Part shown: piece by piece, positions 8,192-13,555 of the stretch
Numbering within the stretch: position 1 is the stretch's first letter
Layout: each line of letters begins with the position of its first letter
Origin: Bacillota bacterium
GTDB taxonomy: Bacteria; Bacillota_C; Negativicutes; JAEYSJ01
Direction: 5' to 3'
DNA length: 14,622 bases
Assembly: GCA_023434855.1 (NCBI GenBank)
Contig: JAEYSJ010000346.1
Location: forward strand, 1-14,622
Position numbers and translations under genes: made by a program
The notes under the pieces: generated by a model
What the model saw: only the letters and a program-made list of their open reading frames with translations
Told to the model about the DNA's origin: nothing
The model's database searches: none

Positions 8192-9261
8192 TGATGCGAA
8201 TATTTCTTCGTGATTTCCTTTATCTTTTCTTCCCTGGCCAGAAATGCATCCACAATATCGGGATCAAAATGTTTTCCCTTTTGTTCTTTAATATACACTA
8301 AGGCCTCTTCATGGGAGCAAGCCGGTTTATACACCCTTTCACTAATCATAGCATCATACACATCGACAATTGCCATCAGCCTTCCCGGCAAAGGTATTGC
8401 ATTGCCTTTTAACCCTTTTGGATATCCCGACCCATCATATTTTTCATGATGCCCAGAGATACATTCAATCGCCGTTTTTATGAAGGAAGGACTCTTTCCT
8501 CCCTCAACTTCATATTTTAGGGCATTTACGCCATATATTACATGTCTTTTCATGATTGCAAATTCTTCGTCAGTCAGCCTTCCTGGCTTTAACAAAATAC
8601 TATCGCAGATGCCAACCTTGCCAATATCATGCAACGGTGCCGTTTCGAACAATTCTTTAATATAGCCATCAGTCAACAGCTCGCAATATGCTTCTTTCGT
8701 TTGCAAATACTCACATAAAGCTTTCATTATCCATTGCGTCCGCTTGGTGTGGTTGCTTGACTCAATATCCCTTACTTCCAGCAGTCCGATCAATGCGTTA
8801 ATCGTTATATCCCGGGTCAAAACCAGTTCCTGGGTTCTTCTCGCTACTGTTTGCTCTAAGGTCGCATTGCTTTGTTCCAACTCCTTGGTAGCATTTCTAA
8901 GTCTTACATGTATTTCAATTCTCTTACGCAAAGACTCCAAATTCAGGGGTTTACGAATGTAATCTACCGCTCCAAGCTCCAAGCCGTGTATTTCATTTTC
9001 AATTTCACCGTAATTGGTGAGAATTAGTGTGGTGATTCTTCGATACTTAGGCGTATGCTGGATAGCCTTTAAAACTTCAAAGCCATCCATTTGGGGCATA
9101 TTCAAATCCAGCAGCATTATATCAATATCCGGTTCCCGCCTGAGAACATCCATGGCTTCCAACCCATCATATGCTGATAACAGCTTATAATCTGACAAAA
9201 TATTTTTTATCATAACCATATCTACTTTTGAATCATCTACGATCAGTATTTTTACATTCAC
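8188..9261 (-). CDS. REC-HD-GYP response regulator (RpfG-like), candidate c-di-GMP phosphodiesterase
   Basis: The frame is open up to a TTG at 9306 that lacks a ribosome-binding site. GTG 9261, directly after AGGGGGGAG, starts the protein just before VKILIVDD, so I choose it (357 residues). Residues 1-120 are a receiver domain with DD in ILIVDDS, phospho-acceptor D52 (LLDLNMP) and RKP. A coiled linker follows. Residues about 155-340 are HD-GYP, with canonical metal ligands: the LHDIGK pair, HHEKYDGSGYP and VDVYD. It should hydrolyse c-di-GMP when switched by phosphorylation. It is the first gene of the operon and its stop overlaps the first possible kinase start by 4 bp, which implies translational coupling and a dedicated kinase-regulator pair. 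Confidence 0.94.
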   Translation of the reverse strand: MNVKILIVDDSKVDMVMIKNILSDYKLLSAYDGLEAMDVLRREPDIDIMLLDLNMPQMDGFEVLKAIQHTPKYRRITTLILTNYGEIENEIHGLELGAVDYIRKPLNLESLRKRIEIHVRLRNATKELEQSNATLEQTVARRTQELVLTRDITINALIGLLEVRDIESSNHTKRTQWIMKALCEYLQTKEAYCELLTDGYIKELFETAPLHDIGKVGICDSILLKPGRLTDEEFAIMKRHVIYGVNALKYEVEGGKSPSFIKTAIECISGHHEKYDGSGYPKGLKGNAIPLPGRLMAIVDVYDAMISERVYKPACSHEEALVYIKEQKGKHFDPDIVDAFLAREEKIKEITKKYSHQ

Positions 9262-9354
9262 TCTACTCCCCCCTAAAATCAGGCAATATTCCAGTTTCTT
9301 CTGCAAATATACTTACACATTAAACTAGTCATTTCCTGCCAAAAAATTAAATTA

Positions 9355-9371
9355 TTCGCACTCATTCGACA
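9355..9371 (-). promoter_or_regulatory. Candidate Spo0A binding site upstream of the phosphorelay operon
   Basis: The minus strand reads TGTCGAA at 9371-9365, a perfect match to the known 0A box. Exactly one helical turn (10 bp) later is a second CGAAT core (GTGCGAA, 9361-9355). Tandem 0A boxes with 10-bp periodicity are the usual form of a Spo0A operator. It sits about 100 bp upstream of the GTG start of the REC-HD-GYP gene. If real, it implies a spore former and ties c-di-GMP turnover to sporulation control. A single 7-mer can occur by chance. Confidence 0.4.
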
Positions 9372-9513
9372 ATATAAATTACCGGAGAGAAAAGGGATAG
9401 ATTTGTCTCTCGACTAAAATTTATTTTTGGTTCATATGCTTGGCCGATTCGCTCAATGTTTCCAACGACATTACGGTACCTGCTAGCACGAAAAAACAGC
9501 CTACCCTGGCATA

Positions 9514-9568
9514 AAATGTACCCTATAGAGTAGACAATGAAAAAAAGTCCACCCTATAGGGTACATTT
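9514..9568. repeat. 22-bp near-perfect inverted repeat with 11-bp spacer
   Basis: Arms 9514-9535 and 9547-9568 are complementary at 20 of 22 positions around AATGAAAAAAA. The right arm itself contains the perfect palindrome ACCCTATAGGGT, and the left has the near copy ACCCTATAGAGT. The ends read TGTACCC...GGGTACA with an inner GGAC, a pattern that recalls terminal inverted repeats of IS3/IS150-type elements. No transposase remains between them, and no 3-4 bp target duplication is seen. It could be a relic, a MITE-like sequence or a strong operator. Confidence 0.8.
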
Positions 9569-9620
9569 CACAACAAGTCCGGCTTTTTTCTAAAATGCAA
9601 GTATTAGAATGATACTGATA

Positions 9621-10544
9621 CTATTTAACCACTACGGAGGCAAAGTGCATAAGTTCGTAGGCATGATACGTGTCAGTACGACCCTCAAAGAAGCGTTTAT
9701 CAATATCATGCGGACTTAAGTCTTCCTGAAGATTCAAACCCAAAGAAGCAAGTTCTGCACTTAGCATAGACGGATTAAACCCTGTTTTTACCGGTTCGCC
9801 ATGCTGTCGCGCGTCCTCAAGGGATTTTTGCATAAGCGGAGATGCTTTTCCGGGAATAAATACATCGGAATCGAAATAATCGAAAATTATTGAACTGCCA
9901 GCGGAGGCTACTTCGGCGATGGACCGTAACATATCAAAAATCTCATCCCTGGTTAAGTAAAAAGTGACGCCCAGCCAACTAAAGAAGCTTAGAGACTGAG
10001 TATCGAAGGCTGAGCTTGCAAGTTCCGTTGCCAGGTTCTTCTGCGTGAAATCTATCGGAATGAAGTGCAGATTCTTCGGCAGTTTCCAATCTAATTCAAC
10101 GAGACGTCTGCGTTTATATGCCTGCGTGGCAGGATGATCAAGCTCAAACACCTGAAGCTGCTCTACAAGGTCCGGACGGCGAAAAGCAAATGTGTCAAGA
10201 CCTGCCCCGAGAATTACATACTGACTTACACCCCGTTTGATTGCCTGTTCAAGGCTGTCTTCCGTATATTGTGCGCGGCTGATAGCGAGGGCGATGGGAG
10301 TAAATTGCATAACCCACGCCATAATGGATGCTTGGTCAGGATTCGTTGCCGCGAATGCTGGATCAAACGACTCAATCACCTGGATAGGCGGTATAAAAAG
10401 TTTATCGAAGTATGCACGTTTTTCCTCTCCTAGCAAATCGTAAGCCAGAAAATCATTAAATACCTTGGGTGTCTCATAAGTGGCGTGATAGCCGCGACAG
10501 TAGGCCATAATCAGTGCCATTCGGCTAACTTTGTCCTCTTCCAT
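9621..10544 (-). CDS. Class I SAM-dependent methyltransferase, TIGR00027 / leucine carboxyl methyltransferase-like
   Basis: The protein has 307 residues, starting at ATG 10544 five bases after GGAGGGG. The SAM-binding motif I is QYVILGAGLDTFAFRRPD (about 108-125), followed by VFELDHPATQAYKRRRL, where the acidic residue would bind the SAM ribose. This combination is the signature of the PPM/TIGR00027 group (leucine carboxyl methyltransferase superfamily), whose bacterial members mostly have unknown substrates and are often O-methyltransferases. No signal peptide is seen, so it is cytoplasmic. It follows PhzF on the same strand with a 154-bp gap containing two related hairpins, so separate regulation is likely. 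Small-molecule O-methylation is the best guess. Confidence 0.88.
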   Translation of the reverse strand: MEEDKVSRMALIMAYCRGYHATYETPKVFNDFLAYDLLGEEKRAYFDKLFIPPIQVIESFDPAFAATNPDQASIMAWVMQFTPIALAISRAQYTEDSLEQAIKRGVSQYVILGAGLDTFAFRRPDLVEQLQVFELDHPATQAYKRRRLVELDWKLPKNLHFIPIDFTQKNLATELASSAFDTQSLSFFSWLGVTFYLTRDEIFDMLRSIAEVASAGSSIIFDYFDSDVFIPGKASPLMQKSLEDARQHGEPVKTGFNPSMLSAELASLGLNLQEDLSPHDIDKRFFEGRTDTYHAYELMHFASVVVK

Positions 10545-10568
10545 TATAACCCCTCCAATTTAACCACA

Positions 10569-10596
10569 TTTATTGGGAAAACCTCACCCCAATAAA
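10569..10596 (-). repeat. Leader hairpin A of the methyltransferase gene
   Basis: TTTATTGGG and CCCAATAAA are perfect 9-bp arms around a 10-nt loop. On the minus strand the centre reads TTGGGGTGAGGTTTTCCCAA, closely related to hairpin B 44 bp away. It ends about 25 bp before the start codon, close to the GGAGGGG site, so it could act on transcription or on translation. Confidence 0.65.
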
Positions 10597-10616
10597 GTCA
10601 TTCTAATGCGGTTACG

Positions 10617-10636
10617 TTTGGAAAACATCACCCAAA
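10617..10636 (-). repeat. Leader hairpin B of the methyltransferase gene
   Basis: On the minus strand TTTGGGTGATGTTTTCCAAA forms 5-bp arms with the loop GTGATGTTTT. It shares GGTGA-x-GTTTTCC with hairpin A. The 44-bp spacing, about four helical turns, would put both copies on the same face of the DNA, which suits a pair of protein-binding sites. Confidence 0.55.
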
Positions 10637-10698
10637 AGTATGAGAATAGCTTCTTTTATATCCCGGAAGCGATACCGAACCATACCTTGCCAGAGCAA

Positions 10699-11496
10699 TT
10701 AGAAAATAAGTTCTCCTTTTAGCACTGTCACAGCTTTACCTCCAATCCGGACTCTATCTCCTGCCGCAACCAACTGTAAGAAACCACCCCGTTTTGATGC
10801 CTGATAAGCAATAAACTCATTTTTCTTTAGTTTTGCCTGCCAATAGGGCGTTAATCGGCAATGAGCCGAACCTGTCACCGGATCTTCATTGACACCGACA
10901 GCGGGAGCAAAAAAACGGGAAATAAAATCACAATTCCTTGATTTAGATAAGGCAGTTACAATTACTCCCCGGCACGAAACTTGAGTTAGTCGACCAAAAT
11001 CCGGCGCAGCATCTTTTACTTCATCTTCTGATGCTACTTCTATCAAGTAATCGTCATCACTTCGCCCGATGAAAATTGGCTTTATTCCTAATGCCTCCAC
11101 TAATCCTGAGGGTGGTTCGCAAGGAATAACAGCAGTGGCCGGAAAATCCAATTCTATTAAGTTGGTATCCTCATAATAGCTGGCCGTTAGCAAACCGCTT
11201 AAAGTATAAAATCGAGCCGGTATGTTCAACGGCAACAGCTTTTCTTCATATAGAATATGAGCACTCGCTAATGTTGCATGACCACAAAGTTTAACTTCAT
11301 TTTTGGGGGTAAACCACCGAAGCTTATAACCGTCATTTTCCGGCAATACAAATGCAGTTTCCGATAAATTATTTTCATTAGCCACAGCTTGCATCCATGT
11401 TTCATCTTTAGTTTCTTCCAGTAAGCAAACGGCAGCTGGATTACCTTTATATGGTTGCTCGGTAAATGCATCGACCTGATAAATTTTTACTCCCAT
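10699..11496 (-). CDS. PhzF-family isomerase/epimerase
   Basis: The protein has 265 residues and starts at ATG 11496 four bases after AAGGGGGAG. It has the two-fold PhzF/DAP-epimerase-like architecture: GNPAAVCLL near residue 20, NLSETAFV with the catalytic acid E46, LRWFTPKNEVKLCGHATLASA, and the second-half signature GVNEDPVTGSAHC. PhzF of phenazine synthesis isomerises trans-2,3-dihydro-3-hydroxyanthranilate. Most bacterial homologues, including this one with no phenazine genes nearby, have unknown substrates. The length is typical (260-300). It is cytoplasmic and usually dimeric. It follows livK on the same strand with a 232-bp gap holding the repeat hairpin, so it is probably not simply co-transcribed with livK. 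Confidence 0.93.
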   Translation of the reverse strand: MGVKIYQVDAFTEQPYKGNPAAVCLLEETKDETWMQAVANENNLSETAFVLPENDGYKLRWFTPKNEVKLCGHATLASAHILYEEKLLPLNIPARFYTLSGLLTASYYEDTNLIELDFPATAVIPCEPPSGLVEALGIKPIFIGRSDDDYLIEVASEDEVKDAAPDFGRLTQVSCRGVIVTALSKSRNCDFISRFFAPAVGVNEDPVTGSAHCRLTPYWQAKLKKNEFIAYQASKRGGFLQLVAAGDRVRIGGKAVTVLKGELIF

Positions 11497-11602
11497 TTTT
11501 CTCCCCCTTGTATCTACAAAGTATAAGATCCTCTAAATGTTCAATCCTAGTCCCATTAGGTAATGTTCTGCAAATAATATGTCAATAATAATTACAATAA
11601 AC

Positions 11603-11640
11603 GATAGCCATAACCTACCTTAGCGTAAGTTATGGCTATC
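11603..11640 (-). terminator. Hairpin after livK (repeat copy 2), probable terminator
   Basis: Perfect 12-bp arms GATAGCCATAAC (11603-11614) and GTTATGGCTATC (11629-11640) enclose a 14-nt loop, about 90 bp past the livK stop. On the minus strand only GTTTATTG follows, a weak U-tract. Termination is therefore less certain than for copy 1. Confidence 0.5.
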
Positions 11641-11666
11641 TTCTCTGAATATATCGCTATGTCCTG
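11603..11666 (-). repeat. Dispersed hairpin repeat, copy 2
   Basis: This is the second copy of the module described at 4307-4372. Hairpin and conserved flank (11641-11666) lie in the same relative order and orientation, on the 3' side of a minus-strand gene and upstream of the next one. The flank ends in TTTTGGCAGGACAT on the minus strand. A box with TTTTGGCAGGA also occurs alone near 9334-9344. Confidence 0.75.
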
Positions 11667-11728
11667 CCAAAATCTAATTGTCAGTCAATTATATTTATGT
11701 TCCGGATATGCGCCGTCTATATACCTCA

Positions 11729-12895
11729 TTACGGCTTTACTGTTGCTTTATAAACCTGTTTACCATCTTTCATTTCAATAATCACAGCACTCTTTACTGC
11801 ATCATGAGTGGCATTTATTGTAGTGGCACCGGTTACTGCCGGATAATCTTTTGTTGCCACTAGGGCTGCTTGAATTTGATCCCTGTCAAGGCTATTCGCC
11901 CGTTTTATAGCATCAATAAGTAAATTTGCTGCATCATACCCGAGTACCGCCATAGCGTCCGGAGCCTGTCCATATTCCTTCTTATATGCTTCCACGAATT
12001 CTTTTGAAGCGGTACTATTATCATCTACTGAGTAATGGTTGGTAAAGTAAGTATTGTTCAAAGCGCCTGCAGTTCCTATTTCCACTAATTTAGATGAATC
12101 CCAGCCGTCACCTCCGACAATTGGGGCATTAATACCTAGCTCGCGGGCCTGCCTAACAATTTTACCTACTTCTTCGTAGTAACCGGGTACATATACTACT
12201 TCAGGATTTAGTGCCTTAACTTTTGTCAGAAGGGTTTTAAAATCCTGGTCTTTCTGCAAATATGCTTCTTCCCCTAAAATGCTTCCACCACCTTTGGTGA
12301 ATGCATCCTTAAAGAATGCAGACAGCCCTTTGCTGTAGTCACTGCTATTATCCACTAATATTACGGCACTTTTAAGTTTCAATGTATTTAATACAAAATT
12401 CGCACCAACCGTTCCCTGGAACGGATCAATAAAACAAACACGGAAGGTATAGTTTTTCACCTTATTTGTTTGTTCATCGACTGTTACCTTAGGATTGGTA
12501 GCACCTACTACTACTAAAGGAACCTTGTTTGCTTCGGCAACACTAGAGGCGGCAATTGCATTGGAACTAGCAAAAATACCTGTTATAGCCACAACTTTAT
12601 CTTCTGTAGCCAGCTTGGTAAAGGCATTTGCCGATTCAGACGGTTCGCTTTTGTTATCAGCAACAACCGCTTGAATCTGTTTTCCAAGTAAGCCACCCTT
12701 GGCATTTGCCTCCTTGATTGCCAATTTGGCACCATTTGCTGATGAGGTACCGAACGTCGCGTTGTTTCCGGTCATTTCGTTCAGCAGCCCTATTTTAATA
12801 GTGTTAGAATTCGAATTGCCGCAGCCTGCTAAGACACTTCCCATTAACAATAAAACTATTAATCCTGCTACCAGCTTAAAACACGTTTTTCTCAT
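11729..12895 (-). CDS. ABC transporter substrate-binding lipoprotein, LivK / Peripla_BP_6 family
   Basis: The protein has 388 residues and starts at ATG 12895, eleven bases after GGGGGAG. Residues 1-25 form a lipoprotein signal with lipobox LAGC and lipidated C25, followed by a short NSNSN linker. The rest is a type I periplasmic-binding fold (IKIGLLNEMTGNNATFGTSSANGAKLAIKEAN, ITGIFASSNAIAA, GYDAANLLIDAIKRA). The family delivers branched-chain amino acids, amides, urea or other small solutes to LivHMGF-type transporters. No permease or ATPase gene is adjacent, so it is an orphan binding protein or the permease lies elsewhere. A glycine riboswitch and terminator precede it, which suggests that the substrate is glycine or a related amino acid (inference). 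A 5' leader of about 400 nt is predicted. Confidence 0.93.
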   Translation of the reverse strand: MRKTCFKLVAGLIVLLLMGSVLAGCGNSNSNTIKIGLLNEMTGNNATFGTSSANGAKLAIKEANAKGGLLGKQIQAVVADNKSEPSESANAFTKLATEDKVVAITGIFASSNAIAASSVAEANKVPLVVVGATNPKVTVDEQTNKVKNYTFRVCFIDPFQGTVGANFVLNTLKLKSAVILVDNSSDYSKGLSAFFKDAFTKGGGSILGEEAYLQKDQDFKTLLTKVKALNPEVVYVPGYYEEVGKIVRQARELGINAPIVGGDGWDSSKLVEIGTAGALNNTYFTNHYSVDDNSTASKEFVEAYKKEYGQAPDAMAVLGYDAANLLIDAIKRANSLDRDQIQAALVATKDYPAVTGATTINATHDAVKSAVIIEMKDGKQVYKATVKP

Positions 12896-13028
12896 AATAA
12901 ATTCTTCTCCCCCTTATTTTGTGCACATATAATAGTTCCGTCCACAACGCTTATATTCCAGCCTTCTGGAACCCGGCTTCATTATGTATGAACCTGGTAT
13001 GGTATTCCCAAATTCAGTACGTTTCCGC

Positions 13029-13063
13029 AAAAAGAAAAGAGCCAAATCAAAGGATCTGACTCT
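13029..13063 (-). terminator. Intrinsic terminator (expression platform) of the glycine riboswitch
   Basis: On the minus strand AGAGTCAGATC pairs over all 11 positions (three G-U) with GATTTGGCTCT around a CTTT loop, followed immediately by TTTCTTTTT. It lies about 45 nt after the aptamer and about 130 nt before the livK start. It is the obvious site of transcriptional control by the aptamer. Confidence 0.88.
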
Positions 13064-13101
13064 GAAAAGACAAAGGGCGGTATGATACAGCAGCTGAGAC
13101 T

Positions 13102-13202
13102 TAAATGCTCTGTCCTTTTGCCTGAGAGTTTCATCGGTCAACTATACCGATTTGCACCTTCGGCGCCCTGTTTCAGGGGCTCTCCAGAGTTCCATCCATT
13201 TA
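13102..13202 (-). ncRNA. Glycine riboswitch, single aptamer
   Basis: The minus strand shows the conserved glycine-aptamer elements in order: GGAGAGCCCC, GCGCCGAAGGTGCAAAT, and CTCTCAGGCAAAAGGACAGAG. P1 forms from CTCTG (near 13185) and CAGAG (near 13109), and the aptamer spans about 13107-13192. Outside it, TAAATG (13202-13197) pairs with CATTTA (13107-13102), giving an extra helix closing the domain. Only one aptamer is visible, whereas the classical gcvT riboswitch is tandem. Glycine riboswitches usually govern glycine cleavage, or in some species amino-acid symporters; control of a LivK-type binding protein is less usual. Confidence 0.94.
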
Positions 13203-13304
13203 CGGTTAACAATTAAATCCAAAAAGTATTCTATCAGCAGACCTAATTATTGTTCCGCAAATTTATTATGGACTAAAATATTAAATTTCTGTGCACTAGG
13301 CATC

Positions 13305-13333
13305 ATTTTATTAGACATAAGAATTTTTGTCAA
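13305..13333 (-). promoter_or_regulatory. Consensus sigma-A promoter for the glycine riboswitch / livK transcript
   Basis: On the minus strand a perfect TTGACA (13333-13328) is followed after 17 bp by TAAAAT (13310-13305). This is one of the strongest promoter matches in the window. It would start transcription near 13298, about 100 nt before the aptamer. Confidence 0.85.
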
Positions 13334-13343
13334 GAACCTTTCC

Positions 13344-13400
13344 TCAATACAGCCCTTTAACTCTTGCAATAAAGACTAGTTTTCCGTATTTTACTGCCAT
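13344..13400 (-). CDS. 18-residue small ORF with ideal ribosome-binding site, function unknown
   Basis: ATG 13400 follows TAAGGAGG with an 8-base spacer, as good as any gene start in the window. The product would be MAVKYGKLVFIARVKGLY, ending at TGA 13344-13346. It is basic, with a short hydrophobic centre. The frame stops 11 bp before the livK promoter. It could be a real small protein, a leader peptide, or the surviving 5' end of a gene deleted during rearrangement. No homologue is recognised. A weak promoter (TTGCAC, 16 bp, TACATT) lies upstream. Confidence 0.45.
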   Translation of the reverse strand: MAVKYGKLVFIARVKGLY

Positions 13401-13462
13401 AGTACGTTCCTCCTTACTATCAATGATTCAAAATGTAGAAATATCAGCCATAAGTGCAAAGA

Positions 13463-13490
13463 AGCCCAGCATTTTTGCAAATACTGAGCT
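13463..13490 (-). terminator. Hairpin after the deaminase gene, probable terminator
   Basis: On the minus strand AGCTCAGTATTT pairs over 12 positions (two G-U) with AAATGCTGGGCT around GCAA, a stable GNRA tetraloop. TCTTTGC follows, which is only a modest U-tract. It is well placed to end the deaminase transcript, 66 bp past its stop. Confidence 0.6.
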
Positions 13491-13555
13491 CATTTTATAC
13501 TTCATTATATATTAGTGCACTCGCCAAAAAGACGGAACCCCCATCTCTTGTTTTT

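Larger units (their letters stand above)
9262..9620. other. Intergenic region between methyltransferase and phosphorelay operon
   Basis: This stretch carries no gene on either strand. It holds the leader of the phosphorelay operon with a perfect Spo0A-type box (9365-9371), a CAGGA box (9334-9338 on the minus strand), and the long dyad at 9514-9568. No convincing sigma-A promoter was found for the operon; TTGTCG overlapping the Spo0A box is the best -35 candidate, but its -10 is poor. No clear terminator follows the methyltransferase gene. Confidence 0.6.

Noticed and set aside
8016..8213. Long open frames antisense to the kinase and other genes (for example 3387-3872 plus and 1501-1842 minus)
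   Set aside because: They overlap well-supported genes on the opposite strand, lack ribosome-binding sites and resemble no known protein; they are shadows.
9261..9306. TTG 9306 as the start of the REC-HD-GYP gene
   Set aside because: No ribosome-binding site precedes it, the extra 15 residues are outside the REC fold, and GTG 9261 follows a strong GGGGGGAG.
9325..9345. Sigma-54 promoter at TTGGCAGGAAATGACTAG
   Set aside because: The -24 element partly fits (TGGCA) but no TTGC -12 element stands at the required distance.
9600..9625. Repeated GATACT near the methyltransferase stop as a terminator
   Set aside because: Stem is about 5 bp and no U-tract follows; it may be chance in AT-rich sequence.
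12956..12971. TTCCAGCCTTCTGGAA palindrome in the livK leader as a second terminator
   Set aside because: The stem is only 6 bp and no T-tract follows on the minus strand.
12914..13141. Minus-strand 75-codon frame over the riboswitch terminator
   Set aside because: It runs through the aptamer 3' end and terminator, has no convincing ribosome-binding site and resembles no protein; the RNA structure explains the sequence.
13200..13300. Second glycine aptamer forming a tandem riboswitch
   Set aside because: No GGAGAG/CTCTCAGGCAAAAGGACAGAG pair is visible upstream or downstream of the single aptamer.
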